From: Sulfolobus sp. SCGC AB-777_G06
Lineage (GTDB): Archaea; Thermoproteota; Thermoprotei_A; Sulfolobales; Sulfolobaceae
Assembly (NCBI GenBank): GCA_003086555.1
Contig: QEFN01000033.1
Coordinates: forward strand, 1 to 10,638
Length of the DNA: 10,638 bases
Direction of reading: 5' to 3'
Under the pieces are notes generated by a model. It saw only the letters and a program-made list of their open reading frames with translations, had not been told where the DNA came from and searched no databases. Below are positions 5,430-10,638 of the stretch, one piece after another (position 1 is the first letter of the stretch; each line of letters starts with the position of its first letter). The position numbers were made by a program, and so were the translations under genes.

Positions 5430-7199
5430 ATGAATAGCAACGCCACAGCTCCTTCACAACCATCACTTTTGTCTTCCTACATAAACTTCTTAGAACTGGG
5501 TATACGAATCTTGTTCTTTGTAATCCCGCTGATAATCTTCCTATACTACCTCAGGATGATGAGGGTGGGAACATCTAACACCAAACAGTTGACCAAGAGG
5601 ATGACCCTTATACCGTCAGTAAAGTGGGAGCAAATATACGATATGAAAGATGTCAAACAGAGGCTGGAGGAGGCTTCAAAATACGTCATCGAGAAAAGGA
5701 GGGCTTACGGGGTGATCCTCTTCGGACCTCCAGGTACAGGTAAGACCAGTATAGCAAAAGCGTTGGCAAACAAGCTTAGGTGGAACTACTTTGAGCTTAG
5801 GGCTACTGACGTGTTAAGCAAGTGGTACGGTGAAAGTGAATACCTCATAAATAATTTCTTCGACACTATCGAGCTTTACGCCCCTGCAATTGTGATGATA
5901 GACGAGATAGACGGGTTTACGTTGAAGAGGGAAGGAGACGTACATGAGGTAACTCATAGGCTAATAAACATACTATTAATGAGGCTACAAGAGCTCCACG
6001 ACAATAACATCCCGGTTCTGATTATAGGGACTACGAACCTCCCCCAAGAAATTGACGAAGCGTTATTACGACCTGGGAGATTCGACGAGGTAATTTACGT
6101 ACCTTTACCAGACGAGAACGCGAGGGAGGAGATATGGTGCGGTTACACTTCAGGGCTTAACGTGGACTGCAAAGCCTTAGCCAAGAAGAGCAACAGACTT
6201 TCCCCTGCAGACATAAGAGAAATAGTAGAGGAGGTAAAACTGAAGGCTGAAAAGGAAGGAAGAACCCCGAGTACTCAAGACTTCCTTAACGCTCTCGATA
6301 ACTATAAACCGTCAGTGCTCATATCGTCAGTAATAAAATTCGAAAACTTAGCTAAGAAATACACAAGGCATAAGATCGGCGAAAAACCCTATGGAGTACC
6401 AGAAGTAAGGTGGGACGATTTAGGTGATCTAGAAGAGGTTAAAAAGGTGATAAGGGAATCTGTAGAGTTACCCATAAAGAATAAGGAAATGGCTGAGAAG
6501 CTCGGGATAAAACCCGTGAAAGGGATCTTACTTTACGGACCTCCAGGCACTGGTAAGACCAGCGTAGCAAAAGCACTAGCAAACGAATTGAACGCCTCTT
6601 TTATAATTTTATCAGGTGAGGAGATCTCTTCAGTAGGACCTTTTCAAGCCGGGGAAGTTATAGCTGAAAAGTTCCACATAGCTAGGGATAATGCACCTGC
6701 TGTTATCTTCATAGACGAGATCGACATGATAGCGAGGGTACGGGGTGAAAACGAGTGGAGGACAGCACTGACCGAGCTTTTAAACCAAATGGACGGAATA
6801 AGAGACAACGAAGATATAATTGTCGTGGGGGCGACAAATAGACCATGGGACTTAGACCCTGCAATACTTAGACCCGGAAGGTTTGATAAGATAATCTATG
6901 TCCCACCACCTAACTTAGAGGGCAGGATAAGCGTGTTGAAAGTGTTATGCAAAGGACTAAACGTAGACGACCAAACGCTTTATAACGTAGCAAGGATAAC
7001 TGAGGGTTACACACCAGCAGATTTGAAACTCGTGGTAGAAGAAGTGAAGAGAGAGCTGTTGAAAGAGGGGGCCTCTACCGGTATATTGAGGACTCAAGTC
7101 ACGTTTAACGATTTCGTAAAGGTCTTATCCCAAGTGAAGCCAAGTGTAACTCCAGAGCAGATCAAGATTTACGAGGAGTTTAAAAACAGAAAGTGGTAA
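5430..7199 (+). CDS. Membrane-anchored tandem AAA+ ATPase (Cdc48-like)
   Basis: A 589-residue protein. A single hydrophobic helix lies at about 24-41 (IRILFFVIPLIIFLYYL), followed by basic residues, so the ATPase domains should face the cytoplasm. D1 has Walker A GPPGTGKT (99-106), Walker B with D158-E159, sensor TTN and LLRPGRFDE. D2 has Walker A GPPGTGKT (370-377), Walker B IDEID (428-432), sensor ATN and AILRPGRFDK; both sets look intact. D1 keeps an aromatic pore loop, KWYGES (131-136); the equivalent D2 loop is SSVGPFQAGE (400-409). The arrangement resembles Cdc48/VAT ATPases, but the substrate-binding N domain is replaced by a membrane anchor. A likely role is unfolding or extracting proteins at the membrane; the substrate is unknown. 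It is not CdvC, which has an MIT domain and one AAA domain. Confidence 0.85.
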   Translation: MNSNATAPSQPSLLSSYINFLELGIRILFFVIPLIIFLYYLRMMRVGTSNTKQLTKRMTLIPSVKWEQIYDMKDVKQRLEEASKYVIEKRRAYGVILFGPPGTGKTSIAKALANKLRWNYFELRATDVLSKWYGESEYLINNFFDTIELYAPAIVMIDEIDGFTLKREGDVHEVTHRLINILLMRLQELHDNNIPVLIIGTTNLPQEIDEALLRPGRFDEVIYVPLPDENAREEIWCGYTSGLNVDCKALAKKSNRLSPADIREIVEEVKLKAEKEGRTPSTQDFLNALDNYKPSVLISSVIKFENLAKKYTRHKIGEKPYGVPEVRWDDLGDLEEVKKVIRESVELPIKNKEMAEKLGIKPVKGILLYGPPGTGKTSVAKALANELNASFIILSGEEISSVGPFQAGEVIAEKFHIARDNAPAVIFIDEIDMIARVRGENEWRTALTELLNQMDGIRDNEDIIVVGATNRPWDLDPAILRPGRFDKIIYVPPPNLEGRISVLKVLCKGLNVDDQTLYNVARITEGYTPADLKLVVEEVKRELLKEGASTGILRTQVTFNDFVKVLSQVKPSVTPEQIKIYEEFKNRKW

Positions 7200-7221
7200 A
7201 TTATACTGCCTTTATAGAACA

Positions 7222-7274
7222 AGTCAGTCCTGCTGTTTTCTTCATGAATCAGGAGCAAAGTCATTCATCACCCA
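7222..7274 (-). ncRNA. C/D box methylation-guide sRNA (second)
   Basis: Read on the minus strand: C box GTGATGA (7271-7265, perfect), 12-base guide ATGACTTTGCTC, D' box CTGA (7252-7249), 3-base spacer, C' box ATGAAGA (7245-7239), 11-base guide AAACAGCAGGA, D box CTGA (7227-7224). Box order and spacing match archaeal C/D sRNAs, and the C' box has the same RUGAAGA variant as the sRNA at 5335-5389. Box-plus-five targets would be an A in GAGCAAAGUCAU (D' guide) and a G in UCCUGCUGUUU (D guide); the target molecules are unverified. It has its own likely promoter: CATAAAAT on the minus strand (7301-7294) puts transcription start near 7272, at the C box. It lies 3' of the ATPase gene on the opposite strand, so transcripts converge. 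Confidence 0.85.
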
Positions 7275-7293
7275 ATAATAATCACTTTATTTC

Positions 7294-7301
7294 ATTTTAT
7301 G
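7294..7301 (-). promoter_or_regulatory. TATA box of the second C/D sRNA
   Basis: CATAAAAT on the minus strand is about 26 bases from the first base of the C box, so the sRNA would begin near 7272-7274 without a leader. Confidence 0.5.
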
Positions 7302-7379
7302 TTTGACACTGGAGAAGCCGATTCTCTTTATGGCTATCTATCGTGGGGCTTTATACTCGCTTATTGAACGTATTTCCGT

Positions 7380-7572
7380 TTGTCCCTACACTTTCATTTC
7401 AATCATTTTATGTTCAATCATGGTCGAGTGCAGGGACTTAGCCCTCAGCCACCTACCAAACCTAACGGTAGGTGGGTCATGGGACTCCTTCGAGCCCAAC
7501 GGCACGGGGCCCACATCTCTGCAATCACTCCCACCCTTTTGGACATAGTCCACATCGGTGTGAGAGATCATC
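7380..7572 (-). mobile_element. Decayed transposon tail (copy C)
   Basis: This GC-rich island lies inside the 506-base gap 7200-7705. It shares ATCACTCCCA (7524-7533) and GAGATCATC (7564-7572) with 1281-1290 and 1322-1330, 40 bases apart here and 41 there, plus CATC between them. On the minus strand the homologous frame reads KRVGVIAEMW, parallel to TRMGVIKVDG of copy A, which suggests the same tnpB-like tail. CCACCTACC (7449-7457) and GGTAGGTGG (7467-7475) form a perfect 9-bp hairpin. The outer edge at 7564-7572 is where similarity to copy A stops; the other edge is uncertain. An open frame covers 7386-7574 on minus but has the low-complexity, inconsistent look of decayed sequence, so I do not call it a gene. 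Confidence 0.4.
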
Positions 7573-7705
7573 ATATATCGACGAAAATTCGTTATAAACA
7601 GATATAAAAAGATTTCTATTAATGTGAAATAGGATTCAGCCCCACGTTAAGTACGGAAAAGGATAGAAAATCTAAGAAGAAAAAGTATAAAAATAGTTTT
7701 AATAG
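7573..7705. other. AT-rich spacer without a recognised feature
   Basis: This AT-rich stretch lies between the transposon remnant and the stop codon of the minus-strand membrane protein gene. Runs such as TATAAAAAGATTTC (about 7604-7617) and GTATAAAAATAG (7685-7696) resemble TATA elements, but no reading frame or RNA motif follows them. On the minus strand the A/T-rich part near 7680-7700 may help end transcription of the membrane protein gene. Confidence 0.4.
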
Positions 7706-8263
7706 TCAAGACTTTATTACACCAGACTTAATCAGATAATCTCCTATCTTGAATGATATTAACCCCATTATAGCGCTCTCCACGAAGTATATCACGGTAA
7801 ATATTTCATAAGCCAAAACTAAGTCGTGGAACGGAATTGCCCCATACAGCCCCACCATTAGTATACCGAAAACAACGCTCAGGATCCCCACTAAGCCCCC
7901 TACAATAGTCGTGTTCACCAACACCGCTCTCAACCCCCTAAAGCCCACCACCCACGATACGAACTCGTCTATAATACCTGCTATGACTAGTGTAGGTACC
8001 ATAAATAATAGACCAGAAACCGCATAAAGTAGAGCGTTAAACAGCGTAAGGAAGATTACGCTGAACTTCTTGTTCATAGCTTGTAAACCAACAGAAATAA
8101 GTATTAGCGGAATTGTTAAAGTCACTATAGGGTCTAAAAATGAGCTGAGTGCATATGCCCCTATACTAAGGGCTAAAACTGCTGCCGATGCATAAGACGC
8201 TATAGAGAAGACAACCCCGTAAATTATTGTCCTCCTATCCATAATTGATTTATTGCTTGCCAT
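7706..8263 (-). CDS. Multi-pass membrane protein, possibly ECF-type substrate component
   Basis: A 185-residue, very hydrophobic protein with about five to six membrane helices (roughly 12-38, 43-62, 67-90, 92-108, 115-142 and 148-175). The short cytoplasmic-type N-terminus has MDRR, and the C-terminus is basic. Length and topology, including the AGIIDEFVSWVVGFRG segment between helices, resemble S components of ECF vitamin/metabolite transporters, such as the MptD-like group. This is a fold-level impression, not a motif match; no ECF ATPase or T subunit is nearby. It could instead be an unrelated Sulfolobales membrane protein. A TATA-like AATTTTAAATT on the minus strand (8296-8286) lies about 26 bases before ATG 8263, supporting that start over the internal Met8. 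It is transcribed alone. Confidence 0.65.
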   Translation of the reverse strand: MASNKSIMDRRTIIYGVVFSIASYASAAVLALSIGAYALSSFLDPIVTLTIPLILISVGLQAMNKKFSVIFLTLFNALLYAVSGLLFMVPTLVIAGIIDEFVSWVVGFRGLRAVLVNTTIVGGLVGILSVVFGILMVGLYGAIPFHDLVLAYEIFTVIYFVESAIMGLISFKIGDYLIKSGVIKS

Positions 8264-8285
8264 AATTTTACAATTAGCGTAGTTG

Positions 8286-8296
8286 AATTTAAAATT
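8286..8296 (-). promoter_or_regulatory. TATA box of the 7706-8263 membrane protein gene
   Basis: AATTTTAAATT on the minus strand predicts transcription start at about 8265, two bases from the ATG, so the mRNA is leaderless. Confidence 0.5.
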
Positions 8297-8455
8297 GTGT
8301 TATGAGAAGTAATAAAAAACGCCATATAAAATGTTTAAAAAAGGTTAAAAAGAAAGTTTTCATCACGTACTAACGTTATAACACCATAACCTGAATAAGT
8401 CGACAAGTAAGCCTGCCTGATCCTCTGATTTTATAAGAGGGTATTATTAGTTATA
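8297..8455. other. Intergenic DNA, no gene seen
   Basis: A-rich spacer (8310-8355) followed by mixed sequence with three CTGA motifs (8392, 8417, 8426). No C or C' boxes accompany them, so they do not form a C/D RNA. TTTATAAG at 8430-8437 could be a TATA box for a transcript starting near 8460. Confidence 0.4.
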
Positions 8456-8645
8456 TAGCTGACGTCTCCCAGCAATGGAAGGCGGGGGAATCCCTTCCAG
8501 AGGGCTCATCGTTCCCACCATAGGTTCGGGAACTATCTAAACTGCTATCGAGCCCATTACCGTTTACAGAAAGAGAGTTAAGGGGCGGAAAGCCTCGCCA
8601 AGGGGACGGATAGCCCCTTATAGAAAGTTTTAATACTGTTTTTTC
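8456..8645 (+). ncRNA. Candidate structured RNA or transposon omega-RNA-like remnant
   Basis: A GC-rich block in AT-rich surroundings with no intact gene. It contains four perfect stems in order: GGAAGG/CCTTCC (8477-8482 with 8493-8498); GGGCTC/GAGCCC (8502-8507 with 8550-8555) enclosing GTTCCC/GGGAAC (8511-8516 with 8528-8533); and TAAGGGGC/GCCCCTTA (8579-8586 with 8613-8620). TTTATAAG (8430-8437) is well placed for a start near 8460, and TTTTTT at 8639-8644 is a plausible terminator. RNase P, SRP and tRNA signatures are absent. A short open frame here reads IPSRGLIVPTIG, reminiscent of the NPSRGVPV tail of copy A. A right-end/omega-RNA remnant of an IS200/IS605-type element is therefore an alternative to an independent RNA gene. 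The strand is inferred from the promoter and T-run. Confidence 0.4.
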
Positions 8646-8697
8646 TAATTTTCACTTAGTGATGTTAACGACGCTCCTCCACAGCTCTATTGAGGAC

Positions 8698-8826
8698 TTA
8701 ATGTGAGTGAGAAGCATCTAGAATCCCTCTTCTCTCCAAAGGGACTAGACTGGATGAAAGTTCCTCCTCAAATGGGGGAGTTCTGACGCCCACAGCTCCA
8801 TTATAATATCTCCAGACAAGGATGCC
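8698..8826 (-). pseudogene. Broken frame resembling a TnpB C-terminal tail
   Basis: An open frame of 42 codons on minus, with no start codon, is bounded by stops (TGA at 8829-8827, TAA at 8700-8698). It reads AVGVRTPPFEEELSSSLVP, then LERRGILDASHSH. The proline/serine-rich, glutamate-containing tail looks like the end of a Sulfolobales TnpB (IS200/IS605 OrfB) protein. The overlapping minus-strand frame 8939-8745 begins with ATG but has no protein-like character across its length. The body of the transposase is missing, so only a relic remains. The attribution rests on my memory of such tails. Confidence 0.35.
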
Positions 8827-8827
8827 T

Positions 8828-8849
8828 CAAGGGAATAATATTTCCCTTG
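8828..8849. repeat. Perfect 8-bp hairpin
   Basis: CAAGGGAA (8828-8835) and TTCCCTTG (8842-8849) flank a 6-base loop. It separates two broken minus-strand frames. It could be a transposon subterminal hairpin of the kind recognised by IS200/IS605 TnpA, or a processing/termination hairpin. Confidence 0.5.
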
Positions 8850-8850
8850 G

Positions 8851-8982
8851 TTAGGAGCGAAACCAGAATATAAAAAGATCGAAGAAAACATCGTACAATA
8901 ATGATCTGGGAGTTGCCCACAAAGCATAGACCACAGCACCTTCTATTACAGCTAAAACATTGAATGAAAAAGGGATTTCTCT
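8851..8982 (-). pseudogene. Broken membrane-protein-like frame
   Basis: A 43-codon open frame on minus without an ATG. It starts directly after the stop codon of the threonine-rich gene (8985-8983) and in the same frame. It contains NVLAVIEGAVVYALWATP and then DVFFDLFIFWFRS, which look like two hydrophobic membrane segments. I do not recognise the parent protein. It may be the end of a decayed membrane protein gene or a non-coding accident; hydrophobic composition is the only evidence. Confidence 0.25.
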
Positions 8983-9342
8983 TTATCTTTTTCTCTTAAA
9001 AACTAAGAGTAACAGTACCGCTATTACTATCACAATTATGGCTAAGATAACGTAGTCCGATAAAGGGGTAGCGGCATGAGTAGTTGAAGAAGGTGAGAAA
9101 GTTTTCGAGAGCTCTGAAGTCGTATTTGTGGTAGTGGTTGAGGACAAGGAGGATGTTGTAGTACTAGTCGTTGTAGTGACTGTAGCCGAAGTAGATGAGA
9201 CAGTAGTTGTTACTGTAGAGGTAGTTGTAGTGGTAGTGTTACTTGTTGTCACGGATTGGGTCGTGGACTGTGATAATGAAACTGTAGGTGTTAGAAAGGA
9301 AAGTGAGAAGAGAGTAATTGATAGTATGTGACTACTCTTCAT
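8983..9342 (-). CDS. Threonine-rich membrane-anchored surface protein
   Basis: A 119-residue protein from ATG 9342. An N-terminal signal sequence (about 1-25, MKSSHILSITLFSLSFLTP...) is followed by a low-complexity Thr/Ser stalk (about 26-93) with two NTT N-glycosylation sequons (N35, N73). A single membrane helix (about 97-114, VILAIIVIVIAVLLLLV) comes next, and the cytoplasmic end is KRKR. This is the layout of a glycosylated stalk held outside the membrane, like the stalk parts of archaeal S-layer and binding proteins, but with no globular domain. The start is decided by the promoter: a TATA box at about 9374-9365 on minus places the start at about 9343. A longer frame from 9405 would begin upstream of the TATA box, so I reject it. 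It follows the dehydrogenase gene by 43 bases with its own promoter. Confidence 0.75.
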   Translation of the reverse strand: MKSSHILSITLFSLSFLTPTVSLSQSTTQSVTTSNTTTTTTSTVTTTVSSTSATVTTTTSTTTSSLSSTTTTNTTSELSKTFSPSSTTHAATPLSDYVILAIIVIVIAVLLLLVFKRKR

Positions 9343-9364
9343 TGAGAATGCCTGCAAACATAGG

Positions 9365-9374
9365 AAATAAAATC
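9365..9374 (-). promoter_or_regulatory. TATA box that fixes the start of the threonine-rich gene
   Basis: GATTTTATTT on the minus strand is centred 26-27 bases before ATG 9342, giving a leaderless message. It lies in the 43-base gap after the dehydrogenase stop codon. Confidence 0.6.
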
Positions 9375-9385
9375 TTTTCGAAAGG

Positions 9386-10348
9386 TTACAGAATATTCTT
9401 CTCACTCCAATCGAAAGGGATCCGAGACTCGAGCTCTACAAAAATATTGTACAGCTTGTCATCAACTTCTAGCTCATCCCTACCAGTTAAGAGGTCACTA
9501 TGTTCGCCTGGTAAAACGTTGATTATAGATTTGAGAGTTCTTAACCCGTGGCAGTCACCCTGCAGTCTTGGCAGGATTATCATAAACTCACCTTTGTTAG
9601 GACTGCTCTCGGTATTCAGAACACCCTTGACTTCTGTAGCGATAGCACTTCCAGTTAAATATGACGTCAATAATTCTAAGGTCAACATTAGATAGAACCC
9701 CTTTTCTCCCCCTAACGGTAGAATACCACCTTGTAACGCTTCCTCCGGGTCTGCAGTAATTTCGCCGTTTTTATTTACGGCAACGCCGTAGGGTAGTTTT
9801 TCTCCCTTCCTCTTAGCCTCAATTATTCTACCTCTAGCAATCGACGATAGAGCCATGTCTAGGACTACTGTCTTTTCACACGGTATTGCTATACTGAGCG
9901 GAGTCGTAGAGATTACTTTTCTAGTACTACCGGGCTTCACGACAGCAGGCTCTGCGTTACCGATCATTATAACAGGTCTGTTGAGTCGGGTTGACACCCT
10001 CCTAGTGTAGTACCCCAAAAAGCCTATATGGGAAGCGTTCCGCACTGCAATTATATCCGTAGGAGGTGATTCGGTGAGGTAATGCCAAACTAGTATTCCG
10101 ATGCTGTGATTAGCATCATAAAGAACGGCGTTGTTTTCCCTCTTTACTTCCTTCAGTTCTACCCTCTTCTTAATTGTTCCCAGATCTAACCCCTTAACAA
10201 GGGGGACCAGCCTCTGAACTCCGTGAGATGAATGCCCCCTGAGCTCAGCCTCAATGAAATGCTTAGCTATTATATGAGGGTTCTCGACACCTCTTCTTTC
10301 TAGTATAGACACCATAAGACTCTCCAAGTCCTTTGCCTTGACCTTCAC
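9386..10348 (-). CDS. Malate/L-lactate dehydrogenase family oxidoreductase (Ldh_2)
   Basis: A 320-residue cytoplasmic NAD(P)-dependent dehydrogenase of the type II malate/lactate family (relatives: YlbC, YiaK, sulfolactate and ureidoglycolate dehydrogenases). Visible family motifs: helical N-terminus ending in AELRGHSSHGVQRL (35-47, catalytic His/Arg region); NASHIGFLGYY (104-114) with the conserved His107; TTPLSIAIP (148-156); and PLGGEKGFYL (211-220), equivalent to the usual PLGGHKGYGL. Length is slightly below the usual 330-360. The substrate cannot be read from the sequence; the family acts on various 2-hydroxyacids or cyclic imines. The start is GTG at 10348, supported by the ribosome binding site at 10365-10357 and a TATA box at about 10394-10385. 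It is unlike its neighbours in having a leader with a Shine-Dalgarno sequence. Confidence 0.85.
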   Translation of the reverse strand: MKVKAKDLESLMVSILERRGVENPHIIAKHFIEAELRGHSSHGVQRLVPLVKGLDLGTIKKRVELKEVKRENNAVLYDANHSIGILVWHYLTESPPTDIIAVRNASHIGFLGYYTRRVSTRLNRPVIMIGNAEPAVVKPGSTRKVISTTPLSIAIPCEKTVVLDMALSSIARGRIIEAKRKGEKLPYGVAVNKNGEITADPEEALQGGILPLGGEKGFYLMLTLELLTSYLTGSAIATEVKGVLNTESSPNKGEFMIILPRLQGDCHGLRTLKSIINVLPGEHSDLLTGRDELEVDDKLYNIFVELESRIPFDWSEKNIL

Positions 10349-10356
10349 TACCGAAA

Positions 10357-10365
10357 ATCACCTTC
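10357..10365 (-). promoter_or_regulatory. Shine-Dalgarno sequence deciding a GTG start
   Basis: GAAGGTGAT on the minus strand complements the 3' end of archaeal 16S rRNA (GGTGAT core) and ends 8 bases before the GTG at 10348. It supports GTG initiation and a short leader. The TATA-like GTTTTAAACT (10394-10385) would start transcription near 10364-10366. Confidence 0.6.
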
Positions 10366-10638
10366 TAATATTAACCTTAGTCTTAGTTTAAAAACGAGTT
10401 GAGGAGAAAAAGTTCTAATTCCCTTTTTAAAGTTTCGAAACGCTACAGAAAGTTAGTATTAATCATCATGATAGTCTAAATCATTGACTGGGTTAAGAGT
10501 GGACAAATTGTGCCTTAAAAATTAGGTATTGAAGTAACTAACGGCTGATGACATAGGACTAGAAAATTATATTAATTTACTTAGAGTGTGGAGATAGTGT
10601 CGTCGTTAAGTTATTTATATTTGTATAACGAGTATTAC
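10366..10638. other. Intergenic DNA at window end
   Basis: No gene or RNA was recognised. It contains a perfect 10-base palindrome GTTTCGAAAC (10432-10441), next to a TATA-like CTTTTTAAAG (10423-10432), and a smaller palindrome ATCATGAT (10465-10472). TTATTTATATTTGTATA (10610-10626) may be the promoter of a gene beginning beyond the window. Confidence 0.35.

Noticed and set aside
7303..7548. Open frames on + (7303-7548 and 7380-7607)
   Set aside because: They run across the decayed transposon tail, mix hydrophobic and low-complexity segments without a fold, and overlap each other and a minus-strand frame.
7545..7578. C-box-like ATGATGA on minus
   Set aside because: No CTGA occurs at 10-14 bases, and no second box pair follows, unlike the two accepted sRNAs.
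8330..8372. C-box-like GTGATGA on minus (about 8365-8359)
   Set aside because: The following sequence is A/T-rich without any D or D' box.
9128..9331. Valine-rich open frame on +
   Set aside because: It is the antisense shadow of the Thr/Ser codons of the surface protein on minus; ACN repeats read backwards give NGT valines.
9343..9405. N-terminal extension of the threonine-rich protein
   Set aside because: It starts upstream of the TATA box at 9374-9365 and would put 21 residues before a good signal peptide; the promoter fits ATG 9342.
10538..10560. CTGATGA near a possible sRNA
   Set aside because: The first base of the C box is not a purine and no correctly spaced CTGA follows.

Overview
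The window looks like a chromosomal segment of a thermoacidophilic crenarchaeon of the order Sulfolobales. The base composition is AT-rich. Most genes start directly at, or within a few bases of, the transcription start predicted from a TATA box about 26 bases upstream (leaderless mRNAs). The copper gene set copR-copT-copA, an Sso10a-type DNA-binding protein, C/D box sRNAs and decayed transposon tails also fit this group. No rRNA, tRNA or CRISPR array was seen.

Layout. Positions 1-1124 hold a hairpin, a winged-helix Sso10a-like gene (+) and a short XdhC/CoxI-family gene (+). Positions 1125-1983 hold an unrecognised gene (-) between two outward-facing, inverted copies of a decayed sequence that resembles the right end of an IS200/IS605-type element. 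Positions 1984-5013 hold the copper module: copR (-) faces away from copT-copA (+), and the promoter region between them carries palindromes suited to CopR binding. A small unknown gene follows (5068-5340). Positions 5335-7275 are the most striking part. A membrane-anchored protein with two AAA+ ATPase domains is bracketed by two well-formed C/D box methylation-guide sRNAs, one just upstream on + and one just downstream on -. Positions 7276-8982 are an accessory stretch with decayed transposon tails, a multi-pass membrane protein gene (-), a GC-rich strongly self-complementary segment that may be a structured RNA, and broken reading frames. Positions 8983-10348 hold, on -, a malate/L-lactate dehydrogenase family enzyme followed by a small threonine-rich, membrane-anchored surface protein. 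The last 290 bases hold no gene.

How the genes work together. Only the copper genes form an evident pathway: CopR senses copper and controls copTA, CopT is a small TRASH-domain metal-binding protein, and CopA pumps copper out. The sRNAs would guide 2'-O-methylation by fibrillarin, Nop5 and L7Ae, with targets not determined here. The other genes look like independent units with their own promoters. The strongest observations not explained by ordinary protein annotation are the two sRNAs, the related transposon-tail relics and the foldable segment at 8456-8645.
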